Below, one piece after another: positions 25,657 to 34,000 of a stretch of DNA of 64,000 nt (within the stretch, counting starts at the first letter, position 1; each line of letters opens with the position of its first letter). The stretch is from CAG-411 sp050875145. Lineage in GTDB: Bacteria > Bacillota > Clostridia > Lachnospirales > Lachnospiraceae. A model generated the notes under the pieces. It made no database searches. It had not been told where the DNA came from and was given only the letters and a program-made list of their open reading frames with translations. The DNA lies in the NCBI GenBank assembly GCA_050875145.1, contig JBNMLH010000008.1:62001-126000 (forward strand). The letters are read 5' to 3'. The position numbers were made by a program, and so were the translations under genes.

Positions 25657-26514
25657 ATGGCAACCTTAGGAAATCCACAGGAAACAATTGCAATATTGCA
25701 AAAATATCAATTTAATTTTCAGAAAAAGTTTGGACAGAATTTTTTAATTGATACCCATGTGCTGGATAAGATTATTGCAGCGGCACATATTACAAAAGAT
25801 GATTTGGTATTGGAAATAGGGCCGGGGATCGGTACTATGACACAGTATTTATGTGAAAATGCCAGAGAAGTGGTAGCAGTTGAGATTGATAAAAACTTGA
25901 TTCCTATTTTAGAAGATACCTTATCTGCCTATGATAATGTTACCGTAATTAACGGGGATATTCTGAAAGTAGATATCAATAAAATTGTAGAAGAAAAAAA
26001 TAATGGAAAACCGATTAAGGTAGTTGCCAATTTACCATATTATATTACAACACCGATTATTATGGGATTATTTGAAAGTTACGTACCAATTGAAAATATT
26101 ACAGTTATGGTACAAAAGGAAGTGGCAGACCGTATGCAGGTTGGACCGGGAACCAAAGAGTATGGGGCTTTATCGCTTGCGGTACAATATTATGCAGAAC
26201 CGTATATTGTAGCAAATGTGCCACCAAACTGTTTTATGCCAAGACCGAAAGTTGGTTCTGCGGTGATTCGCCTGACTCGTCATGCAGAGCCACCAGTGCA
26301 GGTGGAGGATGAGAAATTAATGTTTCAATTGATTCGTGCTTCTTTTAACCAGCGTAGAAAGACATTGGTAAATGGAATTAGTAATGCAGCGGAACTTAAT
26401 TTTTCCAAGGAACAGATTACGAAAGCCTTAGAGCAGATGGGAAAACCTGCCACAGTTAGAGGAGAAACCTTTGGATTGGAAGAATTTGCAACCCTGGCAA
26501 ATTATCTTTTGTAA
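25657..26514 (+). CDS. rsmA: 16S rRNA dimethyladenosine transferase
   Basis: The enzyme (285 residues; KsgA) dimethylates two adjacent adenines in helix 45 of 16S rRNA during 30S assembly. The SAM-binding motif VLEIGPGIGTMT (about 50-61), the adenine-binding NLPYYITTPI (about 124-133) and the C-terminal FNQRRKTLVNGI motif are intact. The N-terminal FGQNFL motif typical of the family is at about 28-33. It follows tatD by 20 bp, with an AAAGAGGT site, and is followed 115 bp later by a strong terminator. Confidence 0.96.
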   Translation: MATLGNPQETIAILQKYQFNFQKKFGQNFLIDTHVLDKIIAAAHITKDDLVLEIGPGIGTMTQYLCENAREVVAVEIDKNLIPILEDTLSAYDNVTVINGDILKVDINKIVEEKNNGKPIKVVANLPYYITTPIIMGLFESYVPIENITVMVQKEVADRMQVGPGTKEYGALSLAVQYYAEPYIVANVPPNCFMPRPKVGSAVIRLTRHAEPPVQVEDEKLMFQLIRASFNQRRKTLVNGISNAAELNFSKEQITKALEQMGKPATVRGETFGLEEFATLANYLL

Positions 26515-26628
26515 ATTTAGTACCGTTAGGCGTGAATCTAAGTAAAAGTGGGGTTTTGAAAAATGCATTCCCAGTCTAATTCTTTCGTAAGGTTTAGAGT
26601 GTGACAGTTGTAAAATGTTAGAATACAG

Positions 26629-26668
26629 GAACAGGAGCGATTATGTGTTGCTTCTGTTCTTTTTTTTC
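26629..26668 (+). terminator. Terminator of the exchanger-tatD-rsmA group
   Basis: GAACAGGAGC and GCTTCTGTTC pair with one wobble, followed by nine T. The rest of the 290-bp gap holds no gene; a small palindrome ATAGGC-aata-GCCTAT (26764-26779) lies just before the next gene. Confidence 0.9.
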
Positions 26669-26807
26669 TACCCTTAGCATATACTACTATGAATGACTCC
26701 ATCGCACTGGTACAGTATAAAATTTGAATTGTAAGCAGTGGTTGGGAGAGAGGTTGAAAAGCAATAGGCAATAGCCTATGAAAAACAGAGTGAAGGGGAG
26801 AGAAGGA

Positions 26808-28187
26808 ATGTATCAAAAAATGATTTCATATATTCATTTGTATGATGAAAATGGAGAGAAAGGGCAGAATATAGGGTTTGCAAAGCTGGCATTACAGAAT
26901 CAAAATTATAAGTTACGATTGCAGATGCGGAATATAGCATGGAATGAAAAGGAGTGGTCGGTTTATGGTTATGTAAGGGACAAAGGTATCTTACATACGG
27001 CATGTTTTGGCACTGTAAAAATGAAGAACGGATTTGGAGAAGGGCTATTTTCGGGAAATACCGGTGAGGTATTTCAAAAATATCGAATCGTGGATTTAGG
27101 CGGTTTTCTATTACTGGAAAAAGGAAAAGAAAAAAAAGAACAAATAGAAAATTTTTGTGTGAGTCAATGGGATGACGGAAAAATAGATATAAATATGGTT
27201 GATTTTCGTCATAATACAGTAGATGGAGAAGTTTTACATGCAGCAGAATTAGAAGCTATGCATCAGGATTATGAGGAGGGCAATGAAGAACAGGAGGTTT
27301 TGGATACATTTGAAAAAATAGATATTGAGCAGGAAGAGGAGAATATACAGGGGAAAAATAAAGAAATAGAAGTGCAGGGGATAGTAGAGGAGGTAGGTGA
27401 AGAGACATTTCAGCCGATAGAAGAGGGTGAGGAAGAAAAGGTATTTGAAAAAGAGGGTATAGAAGGTACATCAACAGAAGAAATTAAACCAAGTCAACCT
27501 ATGGGGCAAAATCTTGGGCAGAGATTGTTGGAAAGTTTTTTTATGGCAAGGGAAGCAAGACAGGAAAAAAAGGTTGTAAATCAGGAGATACAACCAACAG
27601 ATACTAATATCCATGAGCCAACAAAAGAACCTGAAACAATGAGTTCGCCTGTGTTACAAACACAAAAAGAGATTGAGATAGAACCAGAGGAAAGGGAAGA
27701 ACAGGAAAGGGAAAAAATAAATCTTGAACAGGAAGAACAACGAGAAATGGATATATGGGAGGTGTTTCAGGAACATAAAAATAATCTTGAAAAACGTTAT
27801 AAACAAATAAAGGAAAACCAACAGGAAGAAAAAAATATTTGGATGCCTGGAGAGGAATTACTACGTGTATTTCCTAATATGAATCCATTTTTTGGAAATG
27901 ACGTAGTGGATTCCGTAAGGATGGAACCCAAAGATATAGGTGGTTTTCCTATGGAATACTGGTATCTGGCAAACAATAGTTTTTTGCTGCATGGTTATTA
28001 TTGTTATCGACATTTGCTGTTTATGAAAATGCGCAATGAAGCAGAGTATCAGTATGCAATTGCAGTACCGGGAAATAGCGATCATAGAGAAAAGTTTATG
28101 GCAAATATGTTTGGATTTGAACACTTTAAAGCAGTACAAAGCCGTGGAAATGCAGGCTTTGGATATTGGTGGAGAAGGTTAGTGTAG
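26808..28187 (+). CDS. Uncharacterised protein with acidic low-complexity centre
   Basis: This 459-residue protein starts at ATG 26808, chosen because AGGGGAG lies 7 bases before it (an upstream in-frame ATG at 26778 has none). The N-terminal domain (1-125, MYQKMISYIHLYDENGEKGQ) is beta rich. Residues 140-360 are a Glu-rich coiled or disordered linker. The C-terminal 100 residues form a conserved-looking domain rich in Trp, Tyr and Phe (MEYWYLANNSFLLHGYYCYR, ending FGYWWRRLV). The overall plan recalls uncharacterised Lachnospiraceae proteins (possibly the DUF6128 group; not certain). There is no signal peptide, so it is probably cytosolic. Function unknown. Confidence 0.7.
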   Translation: MYQKMISYIHLYDENGEKGQNIGFAKLALQNQNYKLRLQMRNIAWNEKEWSVYGYVRDKGILHTACFGTVKMKNGFGEGLFSGNTGEVFQKYRIVDLGGFLLLEKGKEKKEQIENFCVSQWDDGKIDINMVDFRHNTVDGEVLHAAELEAMHQDYEEGNEEQEVLDTFEKIDIEQEEENIQGKNKEIEVQGIVEEVGEETFQPIEEGEEEKVFEKEGIEGTSTEEIKPSQPMGQNLGQRLLESFFMAREARQEKKVVNQEIQPTDTNIHEPTKEPETMSSPVLQTQKEIEIEPEEREEQEREKINLEQEEQREMDIWEVFQEHKNNLEKRYKQIKENQQEEKNIWMPGEELLRVFPNMNPFFGNDVVDSVRMEPKDIGGFPMEYWYLANNSFLLHGYYCYRHLLFMKMRNEAEYQYAIAVPGNSDHREKFMANMFGFEHFKAVQSRGNAGFGYWWRRLV

Positions 28188-28367
28188 GAAAATGAAAGGG
28201 ATTGCTATTTTATGTTATATTTGGTAAAATAAATATAAATAAAATAGATTTACGTGATTAAGCAGATTAGCCCATCTGATATATGTTTTAAGGTTTAACA
28301 TTGTTATCGGAGTGAGGCTTTTCTCGTCTGAAAACAAAAGAATAAGGCACGGGGGGAGGTGCTGCGA

Positions 28368-30332
28368 ATGAATAATTGTAATATTTATTTTGAGATAGCA
28401 TCTGTATGTTTTTTGCTTCTCATGATTTGCATTATAAACATGAAGCGGCAACTAAAAATTTTTCAAAACTGGTTATTTGCAGTTGGGTTATATGCAATGC
28501 TGTTTTTGAATCTGGTGGATATTTGTTCAGGGTTATTAGGCAGGCAGATTCGGTCTGGTGCTACAGAATTAATCGGAGTATGCTATGTAAGTACAGTAAT
28601 CAGTTTTCTTTTGCAGATTTTTTCATTGCAGATGATATATTCGTATATCATAGTGGTCTTAGAAGGAAAAAAGTATAAGAAACCGCAGATTATATTTTTT
28701 ACTGTTCTTTCTGTTATTTATTGTATTCTGGTAATAACGACACCAATCAGCAAATTACTGTTCTATTTGGATAAAAATGGAGCATTTCATTATGGAAGGA
28801 TGTCGTTTGTCCTTTACTGTATGCCAATTTTATTTGCGATGTATTCATTAGTATCTTTACAGATAAACAGAAAGGTACTTTCGAAGCTGGAAAAAAATTT
28901 AATGGTATTTTTTAATGCAACGACCATATTGTTGGTATTATCCATGATTGTATTACCACAATTGCCAATTATCTATTTTTGGATTACAGTGGCAGCTACA
29001 GGGATTTTTCTTACGATGCAGTCACCAGATAGGTATTTGGATAATACAACATCTGCGTTTAATGAAGATGGATTGGTCGTTATGCTCAATGATCGAATAG
29101 AACGGGAAAAGCCATTTTCTGTATTGTTTATGGCTGTGCATGATTTTGAAGGAATCAAGGACGGATTTACCAATGAAAACAAAAAGAGAGTATATAGCAA
29201 GATTTGTTCTAATTTGCGATACAAAGGATTAAAGAAAAAGGATCGTCCGAAAATAGATGTATTCCGGGACAATGATAACATTTACATTATGTTTCATGAG
29301 GCAGCAAAAGCGGAAAATCTTGCGATGCAAATTGGTTCAGAAGTTACGGATGGAATTTATCTTGATGAAAATGCAAAATCGGTGAAACTGGTAGCAAAAA
29401 TGCTTTTATTTGATTTTCCAGGGCGAATTCGTACAGAAGAACAGTTTTATTCTGTTATTAAGTATTTTCTTACAGATGATTATTATAATCGTTATAACGA
29501 AATGCAATTTATCAATGAAGAATTTTACCGAAAGAAGAAGCGCTATGATGATGTAAGACATTTGGTAGAAGAGGCAATTCGTACAGATGGAATTGAAATG
29601 TATTATCAGCCTATTTATTCTACACAAAAGAAAGACTTTCATTCTGCGGAGGCACTGGTTCGCTTGCGGGATACAACAACTATTGGTTTTGTTTCACCAG
29701 AAGAGTTCATTCCTATTGCGGAAAAGGAACATTTGATCTTGCAACTGGAAGAGTTGATTTTACGGAAAATCTGTAGTTTTATACGGAGTGCCAATTTGCA
29801 GGAACTAGGTGTAAATTATATGGAAATTAACCTTTCTGGAAACCAATGTGTGCAGGCTGATTTGGCAGAACAGTTACAAAATCTTATAAATGAGTACAAT
29901 ATTTCACCAGAGTTTATCAATTTTGAAGTGACAGAGACGGCTACGATAGACAATGGAGATTGTTTGATTCGGAATATGCAGGAATTACAGAGTCATGGTT
30001 CTACCTTTGCTTTAGATGACTATGGTTCTGGTGCATCTAACTTAAAATATTTGGTAGAATATCCATTTGAGATTGTTAAACTGGATAAAAGCATTGTTTG
30101 GACACACTTTGGTGCGACAAATTCCAAGACGAAAGCAGTATTACCATTATCAGTGCATATGCTTCGTGAAATGAAGGTGCGTATTGTGGCAGAAGGCGTA
30201 GAAAATGCCGAGCAGAAAGAAGAATTGGAGCGAATGGGAGTGCAATATTTGCAGGGATATTATTTCTCAAAACCAATCAGTGAAGAAGAGTACATTCAAT
30301 TTTTGAAAAGATACAATTGCAAACAGGCATAG
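28368..30332 (+). CDS. Membrane c-di-GMP phosphodiesterase: 7-TM region, degenerate GGDEF, EAL
   Basis: The product has 654 residues. ATG 28368 has GGAGG 8 bases upstream and is preferred to GTG 28359. About seven membrane helices occupy residues 5-215. Residues 220-390 occupy the place of a GGDEF domain but lack the signature, so cyclase activity is not expected. The EAL domain (about 400-650) keeps its catalytic residues: EALVRL, EINLSGNQC, FEVTETA, ALDDYGSGASNL, VKLDKS, AEGVEN and QGYYFSKP. It should hydrolyse c-di-GMP, lowering biofilm-type and raising motile behaviour. It is flanked by its own terminator; the leader shows no GEMM riboswitch. Confidence 0.92.
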   Translation: MNNCNIYFEIASVCFLLLMICIINMKRQLKIFQNWLFAVGLYAMLFLNLVDICSGLLGRQIRSGATELIGVCYVSTVISFLLQIFSLQMIYSYIIVVLEGKKYKKPQIIFFTVLSVIYCILVITTPISKLLFYLDKNGAFHYGRMSFVLYCMPILFAMYSLVSLQINRKVLSKLEKNLMVFFNATTILLVLSMIVLPQLPIIYFWITVAATGIFLTMQSPDRYLDNTTSAFNEDGLVVMLNDRIEREKPFSVLFMAVHDFEGIKDGFTNENKKRVYSKICSNLRYKGLKKKDRPKIDVFRDNDNIYIMFHEAAKAENLAMQIGSEVTDGIYLDENAKSVKLVAKMLLFDFPGRIRTEEQFYSVIKYFLTDDYYNRYNEMQFINEEFYRKKKRYDDVRHLVEEAIRTDGIEMYYQPIYSTQKKDFHSAEALVRLRDTTTIGFVSPEEFIPIAEKEHLILQLEELILRKICSFIRSANLQELGVNYMEINLSGNQCVQADLAEQLQNLINEYNISPEFINFEVTETATIDNGDCLIRNMQELQSHGSTFALDDYGSGASNLKYLVEYPFEIVKLDKSIVWTHFGATNSKTKAVLPLSVHMLREMKVRIVAEGVENAEQKEELERMGVQYLQGYYFSKPISEEEYIQFLKRYNCKQA

Positions 30333-30374
30333 AAGAACAGTACGTTTTGCTGGTTTGAGGCAAGTTTGAAAGGG

Positions 30375-30426
30375 TGTTGTGATTATTTTGTAGAGATTTG
30401 CTACAATAATTACAACATCTTTTCTT
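30375..30426 (+). terminator. Terminator of the phosphodiesterase gene
   Basis: TGTTGTGATTATTTTGTAG pairs with CTACAATAATTACAACA (one bulge, one wobble), followed by CTTTTCTT. Confidence 0.7.
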
Positions 30427-30441
30427 GTTCTATAGAACAAG
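30424..30441. promoter_or_regulatory. 18-bp perfect palindrome upstream of the acetyltransferase gene
   Basis: CTTGTTCTATAGAACAAG is a perfect palindrome 47 bp before the start codon. It lacks a loop, so it is more likely a protein-binding site than a terminator. Confidence 0.45.
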
Positions 30442-30487
30442 GTATCCGAAATGAATTTATTTGAAGGTGGATGGGAGAGAAGAAAAT

Positions 30488-31045
30488 ATGAATTTATATT
30501 GTGAAACAGAGCGTTTGGTTATGCAGGTACTTCCTGCCTATTATAATCATCAGGTGTTACAATTTTTTTTGGAAAACAAGGAGCATTTGGAGCCTTGGGA
30601 AGCGCAGAGAGACAAAAATTTTTATACTGCCAATTATCAGAGAGCATTGTTGGAGGCAGAGTATAATCAGATGGTACATAAAAAAATGTTACGGTATTAT
30701 CTCTTTTTAAAAGACAATCCCGATTATATTATAGGAAGTGTCTGTGCCAATAATATTCGGTATGGTGCATTTGAAAGTTGTAGTATAGGATATAAAATAC
30801 ACAATAAGTTTTGTGAGCAGGGATATGGAAAAGAGAGTGTGGAAAGGCTTTTAAACATATTATTTTCACAGTATGGAATGCACCGAATTGAGGCTATGGT
30901 ACATCCTAAAAATCAGCCTTCTATTGCTTTACTGGAGGGAGTTGGTTTTGAGCAGGAAGGAATTGCTAGAGAGGCGGCAAGACTTAGTGGAAGCTGGCAG
31001 GATATGTATCGTTATAGTTTGTTGCAAAAAAGGGAGGAAAAATGA
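30488..31045 (+). CDS. GNAT family N-acetyltransferase (RimJ/RimL-like)
   Basis: The product has 185 residues from ATG 30488 (MNLYCETERLVMQVL), the usual start of this family; GGGAG lies 10 bases before. The acetyl-CoA binding segment is EQGYGKESVERLLNILF (about 118-134), in the Q/R-x-x-G-x-G/A position. The C-terminal strand-helix NQPSIALLEGVGFEQEGIAR is typical of ribosomal-protein-Ser-type acetyltransferases. Its stop overlaps the start of the CPCC-TadA gene by 4 bp (ATGA), so the two are translationally coupled. The substrate is unknown. Confidence 0.88.
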   Translation: MNLYCETERLVMQVLPAYYNHQVLQFFLENKEHLEPWEAQRDKNFYTANYQRALLEAEYNQMVHKKMLRYYLFLKDNPDYIIGSVCANNIRYGAFESCSIGYKIHNKFCEQGYGKESVERLLNILFSQYGMHRIEAMVHPKNQPSIALLEGVGFEQEGIAREAARLSGSWQDMYRYSLLQKREEK

Positions 31046-31782
31046 GAATGAAATATCAATGTCCTGTATGTGGTTATTATACTTTTGAAGAACCGGCAAC
31101 TGGTAAGCATAGTATATGTCCAGTCTGTTGTTGGGAGGATGAGGGGCAGCAATATCAGTATCCTACAAAAGCGGGGACAAATTGTTCTTTGATGGATGCC
31201 AGAAGAAACTATAAGGCGTTTGGTGCTTGTTCAAAGGAAAAATTGTCTGAGGCTCGCCATCCAAAGCAGGAGGAATTGAATGGAATTCGATGGGAAAATC
31301 CCTATCAAGAAGAGTTGGCTAAGCAGGATGAAACATTTATGAAGCTTGCTTTGGAATTAGCGGAAAAAGCGGCAGCAATTGAGGAAGTTCCCATTGGTTG
31401 TGTGATTACTTATGAGGGTAGTGTTCTTGCACAGGCATATAATATGCGTAATGTAAAGAAGATGTCCCTTGCACATGCAGAAATTATGGCAATTCGGGAG
31501 GCATGTGAAAAAATGCAGGATTGGCGATTGGATGATTGTACTATGTATGTAACATTAGAACCATGTCAAATGTGTGCTGGAGCGATTGTGCAGGCAAGGA
31601 TACCAAGAGTAGTAATTGGTGCAAAAAATAAAAAAGCAGGCTGTGCCGGTTCTGTTATAAATTTGTTACAAATGAAAGAGTTTAATCATCAAGTCGAGTT
31701 GGTAACCGGAGTGTTGGAGGAAGAATGTAGTCAGAAGATGAAGCAATTTTTTAAAACAATGCGAAAAAATAGACAAAATTAA
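31042..31782 (+). CDS. tadA: Fusion: CPCC cysteine-rich domain + tRNA-specific adenosine deaminase
   Basis: The product has 246 residues. Residues 1-80 match the CPCC family of small cysteine-rich proteins: CPVCGYYTF and CPVCCWEDEG give two C-x-x-C pairs, then SLMDARRNYKAFGAC. Residues 92-245 are a complete TadA: zinc ligands in HAEIMAI (with catalytic Glu) and PCQMCAGAI, plus VPIGCVI at the start. TadA converts A34 of tRNA-Arg(ACG) to inosine and is essential in most bacteria. Normal TadA is about 150-170 residues and begins where this one resumes at residue 92. No stop or frameshift lies at the junction. GGGAGG precedes ATG 31042. Confidence 0.9.
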   Translation: MRMKYQCPVCGYYTFEEPATGKHSICPVCCWEDEGQQYQYPTKAGTNCSLMDARRNYKAFGACSKEKLSEARHPKQEELNGIRWENPYQEELAKQDETFMKLALELAEKAAAIEEVPIGCVITYEGSVLAQAYNMRNVKKMSLAHAEIMAIREACEKMQDWRLDDCTMYVTLEPCQMCAGAIVQARIPRVVIGAKNKKAGCAGSVINLLQMKEFNHQVELVTGVLEEECSQKMKQFFKTMRKNRQN

Positions 31783-31788
31783 AAAAGA

Positions 31789-31826
31789 TGTAATAAAAGT
31801 TACAAAAATTTAAAGAATTTATTACA
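31789..31826 (+). terminator. Weak AT-rich hairpin after tadA
   Basis: TGTAATAAA and TTTATTACA form a perfect 9-bp stem with a 20-base loop and no clear U run. It is a possible terminator only. Confidence 0.35.
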
Positions 31827-31839
31827 ATATTTATGCAAC

Positions 31840-31868
31840 TTGTATAAATAAGGGAAAGGTGCTATAAT
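31840..31868 (+). promoter_or_regulatory. Promoter of the first chemoreceptor gene
   Basis: TTGTAT (31840-31845) and TATAAT (31863-31868) are 17 bp apart. The leader of about 130 nt is G-rich in places (AGGGGAATT pairs with AAATTCCTT), but it does not match a c-di-GMP riboswitch. Confidence 0.65.
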
Positions 31869-32003
31869 TGTTGTTAGATAAATAAAACTATATTAAATAT
31901 GCATCCATTTATTGGTAACAGGGGAATTGTTTTGTTTAGACAGGGGGGTGTATTTTGGGTAAATTCCTTTAGACTGTAGGTAGGGTGTATTAGGAGGGAT
32001 ATT

Positions 32004-33725
32004 ATGAAGACAAAGGACAAAAAAAAGGACATGCATATCCGCGCAAAATTGACCAGAGGATTTTTACAAGTAGCAACAATAGGTTGTATTGCATTGGTTA
32101 TTAGTGTGATTGCACTTTTTACAATAACGAAACTGTATGCAGATGCATTAAATAATTATGGGTTTGCACAAGGGGATATTGGTAAGATGATGGTAGTCTT
32201 TTCAGAGAGTAGAAGTTCACTGCGTGCAGCAGTCGGATATAATGATGAGCAAAAGATTTCCGATGTTTTGGAGACATATGAGCAAAAGAAAGAAAAATGT
32301 GATGAATATTATAAGAGTATAGCAAAGTATATGGTAACCAAGGAAGGTAAGGATGCATATAAGAAAATACAGGATGCATTAGATGCCTATTGGGAACAAA
32401 GTGATGTTGTTATCAAAGAGGGTGCAGTATTAGATGAAGAACAATCAAAAAGTGCACAGGAGAAAGAAAGTACACAGTTGATGCCTTTATATGATGATGC
32501 ATATGCAGCTATGACAAATTTGATGGATATTAATGTAGAAAAAGGTAATGCATTAGAGAAACAATTAGAGTTATTTACCCTTATATTGGTGATTGTTTTT
32601 GCTGTATGTATTGCTACTATATTCTACATTTCATTAAAGATTGGAAGAAAAACAGCAGACGAGTTTGCGAAACCAATGAAGGAACTTGGTGACAGACTCA
32701 AAACTTTCACGCAGGGAGATTTGGACAGTCCATTTCCTGAGTATGATGTAGATGACGAGATTGCAGAGATGATTCAGGAGACAAAAGAAATGGCAGAATC
32801 ATTGAATCTCATTATTACAGATACCGGAGAGATTATGACGAAGATGGCGAAGGGAGATTATACCGTATCGTCAAGCGTACAGGAGCGTTATGTAGGTAAA
32901 TTCAGTAATTTAATTGATGCCATGAGAACTATGAAATATCAGATGAACGATGCGTTGCATCATGTATTGGAAGCATCCAATCAGGTGACCGCCGGTGCAG
33001 ATAATCTATCCGAATCTGCACAGGATTTAGCAGAAGGGGCTACGGATCAGGCAGGAACAGTAGAAGAGTTGCAGGCGACAATTACAACAATTACCGAAGA
33101 TGTAGAGCGTACTGCTAATGATTTGAATAAATCATACCAAAATGCAAAGAAATATGCAGAAGAGGCAGATAATAGTCGTGTTGAGATGGAATCATTGATG
33201 GAAGCTATGAATCGAATTAATGAGACATCTAAGAAGATTGAGCAAATTATTTCTGACATTGAAGACATTGCCAGTCAGACGAATTTGTTATCTTTGAATG
33301 CGGCAATCGAAGCTGCAAGAGCAGGAGAAGCAGGAAAGGGCTTTGCAGTTGTTGCTGAGCAGATACGAAATCTTGCAGAACAAAGTGCGCAGTCAGCAGT
33401 TGGTACGCGTGAGTTGATTGAAGGTTCTTTGAAAGAAATCGAAGAAGGAAATAATGCAGCAGAACGTGCTACAGCAGCGATGGGAACTGTAGTAGATGGT
33501 ATAAAAGAAATTGCAGATTCTTCAAAGGTACTTAGTGAAAATTCAGGTAAGCAGGCAGAAGCTATGGAAGAGGCAGATCGTGCAGTAACTCAGATTTCAG
33601 AGGTTGTACAGACAAACTCTGCGGCATCAGAAGAGTGTTCTGCAACAAGTGAAGAATTATCTGCACAGGCAGAAAGTTTAAATCAGCTTGTTAGCCATTT
33701 CAAATTAACAGAGGCAAAAGAATAA
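32004..33725 (+). CDS. Methyl-accepting chemotaxis protein
   Basis: This 573-residue protein has membrane helices at about 17-40 and 190-212 bounding an extracellular four-helix-bundle sensor domain. A HAMP linker (about 213-265, AKPMKELGDRLKTFTQGDLD) and a long cytoplasmic coiled coil follow. Its tip carries the conserved MCP hairpin IASQTNLLSLNAAIEAARAG, then GKGFAVVAEQIRNLAEQS. The ligand is unknown. There is no C-terminal receptor-tethering pentapeptide. TAGGAGGG precedes ATG. With the second MCP at 43.9 kb and the EAL protein, it suggests a motile cell. Confidence 0.95.
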   Translation: MKTKDKKKDMHIRAKLTRGFLQVATIGCIALVISVIALFTITKLYADALNNYGFAQGDIGKMMVVFSESRSSLRAAVGYNDEQKISDVLETYEQKKEKCDEYYKSIAKYMVTKEGKDAYKKIQDALDAYWEQSDVVIKEGAVLDEEQSKSAQEKESTQLMPLYDDAYAAMTNLMDINVEKGNALEKQLELFTLILVIVFAVCIATIFYISLKIGRKTADEFAKPMKELGDRLKTFTQGDLDSPFPEYDVDDEIAEMIQETKEMAESLNLIITDTGEIMTKMAKGDYTVSSSVQERYVGKFSNLIDAMRTMKYQMNDALHHVLEASNQVTAGADNLSESAQDLAEGATDQAGTVEELQATITTITEDVERTANDLNKSYQNAKKYAEEADNSRVEMESLMEAMNRINETSKKIEQIISDIEDIASQTNLLSLNAAIEAARAGEAGKGFAVVAEQIRNLAEQSAQSAVGTRELIEGSLKEIEEGNNAAERATAAMGTVVDGIKEIADSSKVLSENSGKQAEAMEEADRAVTQISEVVQTNSAASEECSATSEELSAQAESLNQLVSHFKLTEAKE

Positions 33726-33777
33726 TTTACAGATAATAATATTGAAAAACGTGTAAAAAATATCTGTTTAAAAGGAA

Positions 33778-33820
33778 AAGGAAAGACCTTATTTGAAAGA
33801 AATGGGGGCTTTCCTTTTTG
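33778..33820 (+). terminator. Terminator of the chemoreceptor gene
   Basis: AAGGAAAG pairs with CTTTCCTT, with an inner ATTT/AAAT helix, followed by TTTTT overlap. A TATAAT box at 33950 further on is a plausible -10 for sbcD without a good -35. Confidence 0.8.
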
Positions 33821-34000
33821 GTTTACAAAACTATGCAGATATCTTTTTCGGCTAAAATGGCAAATAGAATGTCCAAGTTTGCATCATATTGGTAATTCTG
33901 CCGGGAATATTGTTTTTGGAAAAGAGTATTTTTATTTTTTACAATCATGTATAATAAAGAAAAGACAGCAATTTAAAAGAGAGGAAGCGTGAGAGAAAGA

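Noticed and set aside
31870..32003. c-di-GMP (GEMM) riboswitch in the leader of the first chemoreceptor
   Set aside because: The conserved GEMM core and tetraloop-receptor sequences are absent; only a G-rich stretch and a weak stem are seen.
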